Shown here: positions 9,052-17,190 of the stretch, piece by piece
Numbering within the stretch: the first letter of the stretch is position 1
Layout of the letters: every line of letters starts with the position of its first letter
Made by a program: the position numbers and the translations under genes
The notes under the pieces: model-generated
What the model was told of the DNA's origin: nothing
What the model saw: only the letters and a program-made list of their open reading frames with translations
The model's database searches: none
Assembly: GCA_964444795.1 (NCBI GenBank)
Contig: CAYUIQ010000094.1
Coordinates: forward strand, 1 to 29,443
DNA: 29,443 bases
Direction: 5' to 3'
Source of the DNA: JABMRP01 sp964444795
GTDB lineage: Bacteria > Planctomycetota > Planctomycetia > Pirellulales > Thermoguttaceae

Positions 9052-10488
9052 TTACGGACAAATCTCGAAATCGTCCAACAGGACGCGGTCTGCGGGTGCG
9101 CCCTGGTAGATGATCTTGAAATTGTCCAATACGTCGCCCTCCAGACTGGGCCCGTCCATGCCCCAGCCCACGCGGGCTTCGATGGCTCGAAATTCGAGGT
9201 CGTTCCACTGGCCCCGCTGTAGCCCTCCAATGCGATAGCGGCAGTTGTCGTTGTGCTTCTTCGACCAGATAAGCACTTGCACGTCGCTCGGGTCACCGCC
9301 GGAGGGCTTGAGTTTGAAGCGGACCGTTGTGGAGTCTTTGACGGACACGGAGAAGGTATCCCAGATCGCCGCTCCTTTGGGCGGAATCGCATAGGCGCGC
9401 GAGCCTTCGACGCCACCTTCATTCAACTCGCCGCCCTCAAACTTGCTTTGCTTCCCCTCGAATTGTTCCCCGAAGACGGCCTCGCCGGGCGAGTCGATAA
9501 TTCGCCCCGGCGTGAGCAAGGCGCTGCGTGAAGGGACGGCTCGCTTCTTCCCGCCGCGAGGTTTGCCGCGGACCGGTCCGATGTACTCCGTTGCGATGAC
9601 GACGTCGTCGAACCAGACTTCCATCACGCGATCCCGCGGGCGAGGGTCGCGGTTGTGACGGGCCGGTTGATCGGTGTTGTAGAACAGGAGCCAGAAACTG
9701 TTGATCTTCAGCTTGTCGCTGGTCCGCCAGCGGAAGTCCTCGAAGCGGCCGTGAAGTTCTCCGTCGACCCAGAACGCCTGGACGCCGTCGGATTTATCGG
9801 GCGCCGAATTCGCTTCCAACAACACCTCGACGCAATACCACCGGCCCGGCTCAATGGGCGTCTGCTTGCCATTGAAAACCGATCCCCATTTGGTCTTCAT
9901 CTCGTGCCAGTAGGTGTAGAAATTCCAGACACCCGGTGGCGGAACCTTGCCCCATCGTCCGGTCGGCTCGATGCCCGTGGAGAACTTGACGTCGCCGGGC
10001 GGCGTCTCGCCGGCTCCACCCTTGGGCCAAGGCGTGGGCGTTCGGTCGGCCACCAGATGCACGAAGTGATGCACATAGCCGATCTTCTCGTGGAACTTCA
10101 CGTAGAACCGGGCATGCATCCGGTCCACGTTGTCGGTGTGCGTGAACAGATGACCGTTGTCGCGGATGTGCAAGGCCCGATTGCCGGGCGAACTGTCATG
10201 CACGTCATCGACCAGGCGCATGTTGGCCGGCAGTCGAACACTTCCCCATCGGGCGCCGATTTCCTTGACCGTGCCCGTTTCGAAATCGTCCACAAACAGG
10301 ACGCGCGGATCGCGTTCCATTCCTTCGTCGCCCGGATAGAGCGAGGCGAGTCCCCCTTTCTCCGGCCCGGGTGAGTCATCCGGTCGGTTGTCGTCATCGG
10401 GGAATGCTGCTCGGCCGAATTCTCCCGCAAACCCTGCCGTCAAAACGCACGCCAACAGAACGAGGCCGATGTGTCGTGCCGTAGTCAT
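9052..10488 (-). CDS. Secreted concanavalin-like (lyase/lectin-fold) protein with second beta-sandwich domain
   Basis: 478 residues from ATG 10488, chosen because AAGGGGG lies 7 nt upstream and a signal peptide follows (ARHIGLVLLACVLTAGFAG). The frame runs further upstream without coding character. Residues ~60-330 read as a concanavalin A-like sandwich: LFVDDFETG at the start, a central HFVHLVADRTPTPWPKGG, WNFYTYWHEM, then VQAFWVDGELHGRFEDFRWR and VMEVWFDDVVIATEYIGP closing the sheet. This fold is shared by GH16-like enzymes, several polysaccharide lyase families and lectins; I see no GH16 ExDxxE signature. A basic linker (GKPRGGKKRA) leads to a second domain (~340-478) that resembles a carbohydrate-binding module and ends in VLLDDFEICP. 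It probably binds or cleaves a polysaccharide outside the cytoplasm. Whether it is an enzyme cannot be settled here. Confidence 0.62.
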   Translation of the reverse strand: MTTARHIGLVLLACVLTAGFAGEFGRAAFPDDDNRPDDSPGPEKGGLASLYPGDEGMERDPRVLFVDDFETGTVKEIGARWGSVRLPANMRLVDDVHDSSPGNRALHIRDNGHLFTHTDNVDRMHARFYVKFHEKIGYVHHFVHLVADRTPTPWPKGGAGETPPGDVKFSTGIEPTGRWGKVPPPGVWNFYTYWHEMKTKWGSVFNGKQTPIEPGRWYCVEVLLEANSAPDKSDGVQAFWVDGELHGRFEDFRWRTSDKLKINSFWLLFYNTDQPARHNRDPRPRDRVMEVWFDDVVIATEYIGPVRGKPRGGKKRAVPSRSALLTPGRIIDSPGEAVFGEQFEGKQSKFEGGELNEGGVEGSRAYAIPPKGAAIWDTFSVSVKDSTTVRFKLKPSGGDPSDVQVLIWSKKHNDNCRYRIGGLQRGQWNDLEFRAIEARVGWGMDGPSLEGDVLDNFKIIYQGAPADRVLLDDFEICP

Positions 10489-10639
10489 AGCGATCCCCCT
10501 TGAACCTGGAGTATCCGCGAGCCCGGTCGCTACCGCGGCGTCGCCGGGCCATCGAAGGCATTGTACCGCCAGGCGGACGCCGGTTCCATCCGCACGGCGC
10601 GTATTCTTGGCAAACTGAAGCAAGCAACGAAAGGGTTCG

Positions 10640-13600
10640 TTACCAGCGGAAGAACCGATAGGGATCGTCCCACGCTTCGGGTACATCCAGGTAGAGCCCG
10701 TTGAGCCACCGGCCCTGCATGGGATCAGTGATGGGTTCCACTCGTACGTCGGCCAGCCAAAGATCTCCGGCACCGTCATACCAGATCTGGAAACGAGTTC
10801 GGTGGTCGACCGTCTCGTTGGATTGCACTTCAAAGCTGAATCGTTGCCACTGGGGCCCGGGCACGAAACGTTGGTACCGGAAGAACGAACGCCACGTGGC
10901 CATGTTCGTGATGGTCATGGTAACGCTCTGGGCCACTAGACGCTGGGCCCGAGCTTCGAAGGAGATACGGTACCACTGACCTTTCTTGACGGGAACGTCG
11001 TGCTGGGCCAGCATGACGCTCGGTTGCTTATCGCCTCCGACGGGCGGACACTTCAGCGCCAAAGACCAAGACTCGGTGCCCTCGCGTATCCGCTGGCGTC
11101 TGCAAGTGGCTCCCTTTGAGAGCGAAAACAGCCACTCGTCGGGCATGCCATCGTCGTCCGCGTCGGCGGTGAAGTCACCGTTTCTCACCACGGAGGGCCC
11201 GGCGCTGCGAGCCACCGGGGTCGAGAAGCGATCCAGCAACGGGGTTGAGCCGGCCACTCCCATGTTCCCCAGCAGGCGAGTCAGGAGGAAACTGGTGCGG
11301 CGATAGGTCCGCTTGAGGTTGTGTTGCGCCGTGTCGACGCCGTAGGGCGGAAGTTGACAGAAGACGGCGTTCGCGCCTTGGGCCTTGCCTAGCACGCCGT
11401 TGCCAATGGCGGCGTCTCCGGACACCAGGGGCAACTCCCTCGGGGCGGCGTTATGGACGTCCGCCGGACCGACCCCGGCGAGCAAGGATTCCGTGCCCAG
11501 CGGCTCGAAATAGCTTGCGATGTGCTCTTCGCTGTTCGTCGCGACTTTCATCGGCAGGAAGGTGTCGGCCTCCTGTTGGTCAAGGCCGATGGCCAGCACG
11601 TGCCCTCCCGCTTCGAGCCAGTCGGCGATGCCGGCGGCATCGGCGGCCAGTTCCCGTCCGCCGCCGCGTCCCACCACAAGGACCTGATCGGTGGTCAGCT
11701 TGCCGCGCTGGTAGGAAGACAAGGAGACGCCCGCCGACTCGAGATGATTCTTTCCGACGGGGTCGCCAACATAGACGGCCTTGCGTCTGGTGGGCGGCTT
11801 CCACGTCGAGACGTACTCCAGCACGTTGCGAGCCAGCGTCTCGGCCGCGGGGTCGCGCTCGGTCCGGCCCGTGATGTCCATCTGGCAGAACAGCATCATC
11901 CCCTTGCCTTCGCGGTACTCCATCAACGGGCTGTACTGAAGGCTGTAGCCGCCGTCGAGGACGGGCAGGAAATCGCCGCGCGGCGGCTTCTCGATCAGCA
12001 CGGAGGCGACGCTGCCGCGGTTGCCGCATCGCCACAGCCGGCTGACCGGGATGCCGCACCAGCGGACCGTCGGCGCATAGTTGAACTCGGGACTCAGCTT
12101 ATAGTCCAGCCGGGGCGGCGTGATCGTTGCCTCTCCTCGCCAGTTGTGCAAGTGCTCATCGTCTACGTTGGCCACAACCGGATGATCGGGCACCCGCTTG
12201 AAGACTCTTCTGAGGCCATACGTTGCCGCGCGAAACCCGAAGCGTTTCTCCAGCACTTCCGGTGTCTGTTCGAACAGCAGGACCTTCAACCCATCTCGCA
12301 CGCGCGTGATGTCCGGCGCCGGCCCGTGGACCGTGAGCACGTTCTTGCCCACGACGAGAAGGTCGTACGCCGACAGGTCGGCCTCCGGACCTACGTTGTG
12401 ATACCGGATCCGCATGCCATCGAGCAGCTTGCTCGTCTCGCCCCGGGGATCGAAAATCGCTATCTTCGCGTCTACCTGGGGGGGCGTTGGGCGCGGCAGG
12501 ACGTCAATCCAGAAGGAACCCACCTGCGTCTCGCCCGTGCTGAACCTGACGGTGGCGCGAAGTTCATACCGGCCGGGGGTCAGTGTGCCCGGCAACTCGA
12601 ACCGCAACGGGATGCGCTGCTGCTGTCCCGTGGCCACAGTGATCTTCCTGTCCCCTTTTACGACAACGGCCTTCGGAAGACCGAAAGACCACTTGCAGTC
12701 GCAGGTGACGGTTTCGCGAGAATTGTTGATCACGATGAACTGTTTCTCAACAGTTTCGCCGGGGTAGAAATCGTGGTCCTTGCTCGTGAAGGCTCCCGGC
12801 TTGCCGGCGATGTAGGCCAAGAGCGGCCCGTTGTTGCGAATCAGGGCCTCGGCGGCGACCGTGGGGACCCAGTCGGAGCGATCGAAGGCCAGGTCCATCC
12901 TCTCGTAGCGGTCCTCGATGTAGTCCGGGCTGAACCCGGGTCGCTGGAGGCGCCGCCAGTCCACCTTGAACTCCTTGCGGCCCGTATTAACGCCGTCGCG
13001 CAGCGTCCAATGGTGCCCGTGATTCCATGGCGAGTTGGCCGACACTCCCCAGGTCCGAAAGGCCGGCCAGTTGTCCCAGAAGTACATCGCGTACACGGGG
13101 TATCGCTGCTGGAAATCGCTCGAACCCACGGGATGCGGGTAGTCCCAACGATGCCAGCGCCCGCCGGAGCGGAACTGTTCGGCCTCCCAGCGGAGATTCC
13201 TCTTCTCCTGGTCGCTGATCTGGTACGCCCGATCCCCGAAGAACTGCGCGTTCCACTGGGCCACGCAGAACTCCCACGGCACCCGGGCACTGCCGAACTC
13301 GCGGTGGCCCTGATGCCAGCCTCGGTACATCGTCCAGTCCCACGGCATGGGCACGCTGTACTCACACGTGAAAACCGGCTTTACTCCCTTGGTCGCCCAG
13401 TGCTCGAACCAGTCGGACATCTCCTGGATTGGGACGAAGTTCGCGTAGAAGTTGATCGTGTGCATGGGGCCCAGGTTGCCCGAGGCATGATGGTAGACGA
13501 TGCGGCTGGGGTCGAGGCCCTTGATGATCGCCTCGGCCCGCCGGGTGAGCTTCACGTTTCTGGCCGACCACTCGCTGCGTCGATCCTGAATTCCGTCGAT

Positions 13601-15067
13601 CATGTCGGGATTCATGTCCTCAGCGTATCCCGTGGCATTGTGGCTGGTGGAGTAGGCCACGACGGACGGGTGATTCTGCGCCACGTACACGTAGAACGCC
13701 GCGTGACGGCCGTAACCGTTGGCACGGTCGGCATCGGGGTTTTCCCATTCGTAGTGCCCAAAGTGCGGTTGGGAGAAGGCAACGAGCATCCCCACGTCGT
13801 CCGCGGCGCTGAGAATCTCTTCAAAGCTTAAATGCGAGCCCGGCTGGCAGCCGTAGTTGTGCGTGTAAACGAAGTTGATCCCGAAGCTCTTCAGCCGCTG
13901 CATACTCTCTCGGGCCGCGTCGTAGTTGGCCCATGCCGCGCCGACCTGGGCGTTGTCCAGTGGAACCGACGAAAGGAAGATGCGAGTGCCGTTGAGGAAG
14001 AAGTCCCGGCCATCGATCCAGAACTCTCGGAACCCAAAACGTAGGGGAAGACTGACGTCCAGTACTTCCCCATCAGCTTCCAACAGGGAAAGATGGAGGT
14101 GAACCATATTCTCGGGCGTATGCACGTCCCAGAGCCTCTCCGGTTTCCACTGCTTTGTTAGGGTGATGAGGCCAGCCTCCAGTCCGTCCCTCTGGAAGGG
14201 CTCGCCGGTGAATTCCAGGACCGTGCGTTTTCCATCCACAACGTTGGCCTTGAGGATGTATTTCGAGTCATTGGCAAGGCCCTCCAGCGCCACGTCGAAG
14301 CTGATACGCCCCTTGCGCACTGACGTGACCACCTTCGCGTCGCTGATACGCGGACCCGGCGGCCTGCTGGCCAGGTAGACGTCACCGCACAAGCCGCGTC
14401 GTGCCACTCGGCCCTTGATTTTCTTGGCCGAAGCCGTGTCGCTGTAGGAGAGCATGACTCCCTTCAGGGGCATGGCGACCACGAGCATACTGAGAAGGTG
14501 CTTCTGGCCCGGCCGGCACGCCGCCGTCAGATCGACCTCACCCGAAGGGAACCGTATTTCGCCGGCCTTTTTGCCATCGACGTACACGATGGCATAGGAA
14601 TTGACGTACTGGGCGTGCAGCACGATCCGCCGGCCGATCCACTCTGCCGGCACCGTGATCCGGCGCTGGTACCAGGCCGCGTCGATGCCGCCCAGGTCTT
14701 CTTCCCTCCAACTCGGATGAGCATAGACCGTCTGGCAGTCCTTCTGCATGTAGTCGGTGATTCCCGGCCAACAGCCCGGAACCTTGAAATGGCCCCATCC
14801 GGCGCTGGGCACGGCATCCCTCGCTGCCGGCGGCACAGCGTCCGAGCCGGCGCGTGCCGGTTGCCAGCGCCACAGGCCATTGATGCAGATCCGCTCCCGC
14901 GTTTTCGTGGACTCGCGATACGCCTCCTCCAAGCCCCACACGGCCTCCACGCCGTCGGGCAACTCGATCACCGCGTCCTGCCCAGCGGCAACCTCTTGCA
15001 GCGCGCCGAAGACAAGGACTATCAAAACGCACGCCGCAATCGCAGACTCCTTGAATACTGCACGCAT
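10640..15067 (-). CDS. Very large secreted GH2-type protein (beta-galactosidase/glucuronidase fold) with extra C-terminal domains
   Basis: 1475 residues from ATG 15067, with AAAGGAG 8 nt upstream and a signal peptide (FKESAIAACVLIVLVFGA). Residues ~30-240 form the GH2 sugar-binding domain (RICINGLWRWQP, VPGCWPG, DAAWYQRRITVP, YVNSYAIVYVDGKKAGE). An Ig-like sandwich follows. The TIM barrel begins near FGFREFWIDGRDFFLNG and has the nucleophile-like FTCEYS (E569). Where GH2 enzymes have a WxxxNE acid/base motif, this protein reads YSTSHNATGY (N477-A478), so the usual glutamate is absent. After the barrel come an Ig-like domain, a long region resembling a glutamine-amidotransferase-like or ThuA-like fold (residues ~870-1240), and a CBM4/9-like module near 1260-1450 (VVRNGDFTADADDDGMPDEW). 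The role is probably glycan hydrolysis or binding; specificity is unknown. A 6-bp hairpin (10626-10641) overlaps the stop codon but lacks a U-tract. Confidence 0.8.
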   Translation of the reverse strand: MRAVFKESAIAACVLIVLVFGALQEVAAGQDAVIELPDGVEAVWGLEEAYRESTKTRERICINGLWRWQPARAGSDAVPPAARDAVPSAGWGHFKVPGCWPGITDYMQKDCQTVYAHPSWREEDLGGIDAAWYQRRITVPAEWIGRRIVLHAQYVNSYAIVYVDGKKAGEIRFPSGEVDLTAACRPGQKHLLSMLVVAMPLKGVMLSYSDTASAKKIKGRVARRGLCGDVYLASRPPGPRISDAKVVTSVRKGRISFDVALEGLANDSKYILKANVVDGKRTVLEFTGEPFQRDGLEAGLITLTKQWKPERLWDVHTPENMVHLHLSLLEADGEVLDVSLPLRFGFREFWIDGRDFFLNGTRIFLSSVPLDNAQVGAAWANYDAARESMQRLKSFGINFVYTHNYGCQPGSHLSFEEILSAADDVGMLVAFSQPHFGHYEWENPDADRANGYGRHAAFYVYVAQNHPSVVAYSTSHNATGYAEDMNPDMIDGIQDRRSEWSARNVKLTRRAEAIIKGLDPSRIVYHHASGNLGPMHTINFYANFVPIQEMSDWFEHWATKGVKPVFTCEYSVPMPWDWTMYRGWHQGHREFGSARVPWEFCVAQWNAQFFGDRAYQISDQEKRNLRWEAEQFRSGGRWHRWDYPHPVGSSDFQQRYPVYAMYFWDNWPAFRTWGVSANSPWNHGHHWTLRDGVNTGRKEFKVDWRRLQRPGFSPDYIEDRYERMDLAFDRSDWVPTVAAEALIRNNGPLLAYIAGKPGAFTSKDHDFYPGETVEKQFIVINNSRETVTCDCKWSFGLPKAVVVKGDRKITVATGQQQRIPLRFELPGTLTPGRYELRATVRFSTGETQVGSFWIDVLPRPTPPQVDAKIAIFDPRGETSKLLDGMRIRYHNVGPEADLSAYDLLVVGKNVLTVHGPAPDITRVRDGLKVLLFEQTPEVLEKRFGFRAATYGLRRVFKRVPDHPVVANVDDEHLHNWRGEATITPPRLDYKLSPEFNYAPTVRWCGIPVSRLWRCGNRGSVASVLIEKPPRGDFLPVLDGGYSLQYSPLMEYREGKGMMLFCQMDITGRTERDPAAETLARNVLEYVSTWKPPTRRKAVYVGDPVGKNHLESAGVSLSSYQRGKLTTDQVLVVGRGGGRELAADAAGIADWLEAGGHVLAIGLDQQEADTFLPMKVATNSEEHIASYFEPLGTESLLAGVGPADVHNAAPRELPLVSGDAAIGNGVLGKAQGANAVFCQLPPYGVDTAQHNLKRTYRRTSFLLTRLLGNMGVAGSTPLLDRFSTPVARSAGPSVVRNGDFTADADDDGMPDEWLFSLSKGATCRRQRIREGTESWSLALKCPPVGGDKQPSVMLAQHDVPVKKGQWYRISFEARAQRLVAQSVTMTITNMATWRSFFRYQRFVPGPQWQRFSFEVQSNETVDHRTRFQIWYDGAGDLWLADVRVEPITDPMQGRWLNGLYLDVPEAWDDPYRFFRW

Positions 15068-15082
15068 CGGATGACTCCTTTG

Positions 15083-15098
15083 GCCGGGCTTGCCCGGC
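15083..15098 (-). promoter_or_regulatory. Perfect 7-bp stem next to the GH2 gene ribosome binding site
   Basis: GCCGGGC and GCCCGGC face each other across two bases. On the minus strand the stem ends directly against the AAAGGAG ribosome site of the GH2 gene (start 15067). It could hold back translation or be the remains of a terminator for the esterase gene upstream. No U-run follows, so I lean away from a terminator. Confidence 0.3.
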
Positions 15099-15199
15099 TC
15101 AACCTGGCAAACACTTCATCTCGGCAAGGCCACGCCTGGCGCCCAGGTGTCGTGGAGCGATCTGATGCCTGCGAGCGGCCACTTTGATCAGCCGGTTGA

Positions 15200-16096
15200 C
15201 TAGGGTCGTAGTAGTTGCTCCCGCACGAACGTGCCGGCTCGTTTGGCGACTGGGGGACCGGCTCCGGCGACACCGTGATTGGCCCCCTTGATGATGACCA
15301 ATTCCGTCTTGACTCCGACGCTGTTGAGCCGCTCGTGCATATTGCGTGCATGTTTGAGCGGCACAATATCGTCTTTGTCGCCGTGTACCTGCATAACCGG
15401 TGGATCATCTTGGCTGACGAAGCTGATCGGCGAAACGTCTTTCTTCGCCTTTGCATCCATCTCATCGGCGGGCGTGCCCGGTTCATAGCCGAGCAATTGT
15501 CGATAGGCCGGGTGCTTGTGCTCCAACTCGCTCAGCAGCGACCAGTCGGTAGGTCCGGCAAAACTCACGGCACACACCACGCGAGACGAATGTCTTTCGA
15601 CAGGATCCTTTGAGTCGGCATCGGCTGCGTCATCATGCAACGCAACCCACAGCGAAAGATGTCCGCCGGCCGATCCACCAGTGACTCCGATTCGCCGCGG
15701 ATCGATATTCAAGTCCGCGGCGTTGTGTCGAATAAACTGAATCGCCCGCACGCAGTCGTTCACCTGCGTCGGATGTGGGGCAACGTCGGTGAACCGATAC
15801 TCGACCGACACAACGGAAAGCCATCCCTCCCGCACGGCGTTCATGAGCCAGTCCGGGACATGATTCTTCGATCCGGCCCGCCATCCACCACCGTGAATGA
15901 AAACCATTGCCGGCACCGGTTTGTCCGCTTCGGCCAGATACACATCCAGCTTCTGAGCCGCATGAGCGTCGTCATAAGCGACATCCTTGTGAGCGGAGGA
16001 GGCTTCTGGCGCCTGGGCCAGCACGGAAGAAGAGGCGGACGCAAGGCAACACGTCGCCAGAATCAGGGGCACGGAGAAGTATCTCAGTACTTTCAT
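15200..16096 (-). CDS. Secreted alpha/beta-hydrolase esterase (BD-FAE / hormone-sensitive-lipase type)
   Basis: 298 residues from ATG 16096 (MKVLRYF), chosen for GAGGAGAAA just upstream and the signal peptide that follows (FSVPLILATCCLASASSSVLA); the frame extends 18 codons further without such features. The mature enzyme starts KDVAYDD.HAAQKLDVYLAE, as in this family. It shows the oxyanion motif HGGGW, the nucleophile elbow GGSAGGH (S142), the acid in HGDKDDIVP (D242) and the histidine in NHGV (H274), so the catalytic triad is complete. Its length is normal. In glycan clusters these enzymes usually remove acetyl or feruloyl groups that block access to polysaccharide chains. That fits pectin here, but the ester it cleaves is inferred. 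It sits 132 bp upstream of the GH2 gene on the same strand and could be cotranscribed with it. Confidence 0.85.
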   Translation of the reverse strand: MKVLRYFSVPLILATCCLASASSSVLAQAPEASSAHKDVAYDDAHAAQKLDVYLAEADKPVPAMVFIHGGGWRAGSKNHVPDWLMNAVREGWLSVVSVEYRFTDVAPHPTQVNDCVRAIQFIRHNAADLNIDPRRIGVTGGSAGGHLSLWVALHDDAADADSKDPVERHSSRVVCAVSFAGPTDWSLLSELEHKHPAYRQLLGYEPGTPADEMDAKAKKDVSPISFVSQDDPPVMQVHGDKDDIVPLKHARNMHERLNSVGVKTELVIIKGANHGVAGAGPPVAKRAGTFVREQLLRP

Positions 16097-16514
16097 CGGT
16101 TTCTCCTCAAGGCTGCACGGAATCAAGAGACACTGTCTCCATCGACGCACGTCGGTCGCACGTCGGTTCTTATCGTTTCAGCGGCGCACCGCTTAGTATG
16201 GCGGCTTCCATCGGTGAGTCAAGATACATGAACAACCACGTCCAGATCAATCCGGCCCATAAGCGGCCGGGTTTGACGCAACCCACTACCACCGACCGGA
16301 TCCTGGACGCCGACTGCCGTCGACAGAAGGTGGTCATGCCGACCGGGGCATGGCTAGCAATCACCGGGGTGACCGGCAATAGACCTTCCCTTGCCTGCTC
16401 ACATGGCGGTTCTGTTTGAAACCAAATGCAACGTCGGCGTCATTGGCTGTGAAAACGTCCTATGGCGAGAATGCGGAGCGTCTCGACCTTGTAGCGTTTT
16501 TGTAGCGCTGCGTC

Positions 16515-16542
16515 TTGCAAAGATAGGCTAATCGGATAGAAT
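16515..16542 (+). promoter_or_regulatory. Possible sigma70-like promoter
   Basis: TTGCAA (16515-16520), a 16-bp spacer and TAGAAT (16537-16542). The -10 is one base from consensus. It points right, toward the hairpin and the small frame at 16769. Chance occurrence is possible. Confidence 0.3.
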
Positions 16543-16662
16543 TGGGCTGAGACGTGCAGTGTCATAAGGCGTTGCACAGTAACGTGTTGCTGCAATCGGG
16601 AATCGGCAGCGGGCAAGCTTCCAGAGAATCCTGTCCTCTCCGTTTTTTGCCTTCGTCGATCG

Positions 16663-16693
16663 CGCTAAGTTGCTTTGCAACAACAACTTAGCG
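16663..16693 (+). terminator. Perfect 10-bp stem-loop followed by a T-rich run
   Basis: Arms CGCTAAGTTG (16663-16672) and CAACTTAGCG (16684-16693) are perfectly complementary around an 11-nt loop. On the plus strand TTTGTTTT follows directly, so it has terminator geometry in that direction. No clear gene reads into it. It could end the transcript from 16515-16542 (an attenuator-like layout) or be a leftover. Confidence 0.4.
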
Positions 16694-16734
16694 TTTGTTT
16701 TGCGCGGTCGAAAACGCCTCCTGGTGCGTAAATG

Positions 16735-16751
16735 GTGCATACGCGATGCAC
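16735..16751. promoter_or_regulatory. Palindrome of operator type
   Basis: GTGCAT and ATGCAC are separated by ACGCG, giving a 17-bp symmetrical site, with a partial copy (GGTGCGTA) just to the left. It sits six bases before the AGGAGG ribosome site of the small frame at 16769. Size and symmetry fit a LacI- or GntR-type regulator site. Its binding protein is not visible in the window. Confidence 0.3.
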
Positions 16752-16768
16752 AGCACAGGAGGGATTCC

Positions 16769-16963
16769 ATGCCGCAGTCTTCCCATAAGAACGCTGGACG
16801 TCGGCGCGTCGGGCGAGTCGGCAGAGCAGTTTCCTTACGCTCGCCGCGGAATCCCCAGCTTCGGATCTTCCCTGGGTTGAAGAACCCGTTATCCTCACGC
16901 AGATTGCCAGTTTTCCCGAATGATGTAACTCGTGATAGGGCAACGCAGACGGAATTTTCATGA
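16769..16963 (+). CDS. Short arginine-rich frame with a strong ribosome binding site; possible decayed gene start
   Basis: 64 residues starting MPQSSHKNAGRRRVGRVGR. AGGAGG (16757-16762) lies 6 nt before the ATG, one of the best ribosome sites in the window, and an operator-like palindrome and a possible promoter lie upstream. The protein itself has no recognisable domain and is rich in R, S and P, as chance frames in GC-rich DNA are. The better reading is that a real gene once began here and its body was lost in the event that also cut araA, which faces it and overlaps its last bases. I recognise no function. Confidence 0.25.
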   Translation: MPQSSHKNAGRRRVGRVGRAVSLRSPRNPQLRIFPGLKNPLSSRRLPVFPNDVTRDRATQTEFS

Positions 16964-17140
16964 GGCACAGGTCACCACCGGCTTAAAAACGAGGCGAATC
17001 GGTAGGCTTTCCGACCAGTTGATCCCCTCGACCATTTGCCGACTATTGGCAGCGACCTGCGCGAGTGCTTCCTCACCATAGAGGTGCTGGCTACCGGTGA
17101 CAAACCAAACTTCCAAGGACTTCCGTTTCGAATCGATCAT
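16958..17140 (-). pseudogene. araA: N-terminal remnant of L-arabinose isomerase
   Basis: 60 codons from ATG 17140, with GGAG 6 nt upstream. The sequence LEVWFVTGSQHLYGEEAL, then QVAANSRQMVEGIN, then LPIRLVFKPVVT is the unmistakable start of L-arabinose isomerase (L-arabinose to L-ribulose, about 500 residues in intact proteins). After VVT the frame gives CAS and stops, where AraA should continue TPDEI. No other frame to the left resumes the family, so roughly 88% of the gene is gone, including all active-site residues. The start, ribosome site and 50-bp spacing to the GH127 gene upstream are intact, so the gene once belonged to the arabinan unit. The fragment can hardly be functional. Confidence 0.88.
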
Positions 17141-17190
17141 CTGTTACTCCATATCCGTACTGCGCATATTGTCTCGGCGAATCGTCGCGT

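Larger units (their letters stand above)
16097..16957. other. 861-bp gene-poor stretch beside the araA remnant
   Basis: No convincing protein gene. The stretch holds a tandem pair of an 11-bp unit (GCACGTCGGTC/T) near 16144-16167, a possible plus-strand promoter at 16515-16542, a strong hairpin at 16663-16693, a palindrome at 16735-16751 and a short plus-strand frame with a very good ribosome site at 16769. None of the minus-strand frames continues AraA. A minus-strand frame at 16170-16379 has a hydrophobic patch (GLIWTWLFMYL) but resembles nothing I know. The stretch reads like a scar where genes were lost. Confidence 0.5.

Noticed and set aside
10626..10641. Terminator of the GH2 gene
   Set aside because: The stem is only 6 bp, overlaps the stop codon, and is followed by GCTTGCTT rather than a U-run.
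11453..13831. A 792-codon plus-strand frame
   Set aside because: It lies entirely opposite the GH2-type gene, which has domains and motifs; the plus frame has no recognisable domain and the R/V/H-rich make-up of an antisense frame in GC-rich DNA.
16170..16379. Small minus-strand frame with a hydrophobic patch
   Set aside because: No ribosome site, no family resemblance, and a length expected by chance.
16528..16957. Remaining part of araA in another frame
   Set aside because: All three minus-strand frames were read for AraA-like sequence after FKPVVT and none was found, so it is a true truncation rather than a frameshift.
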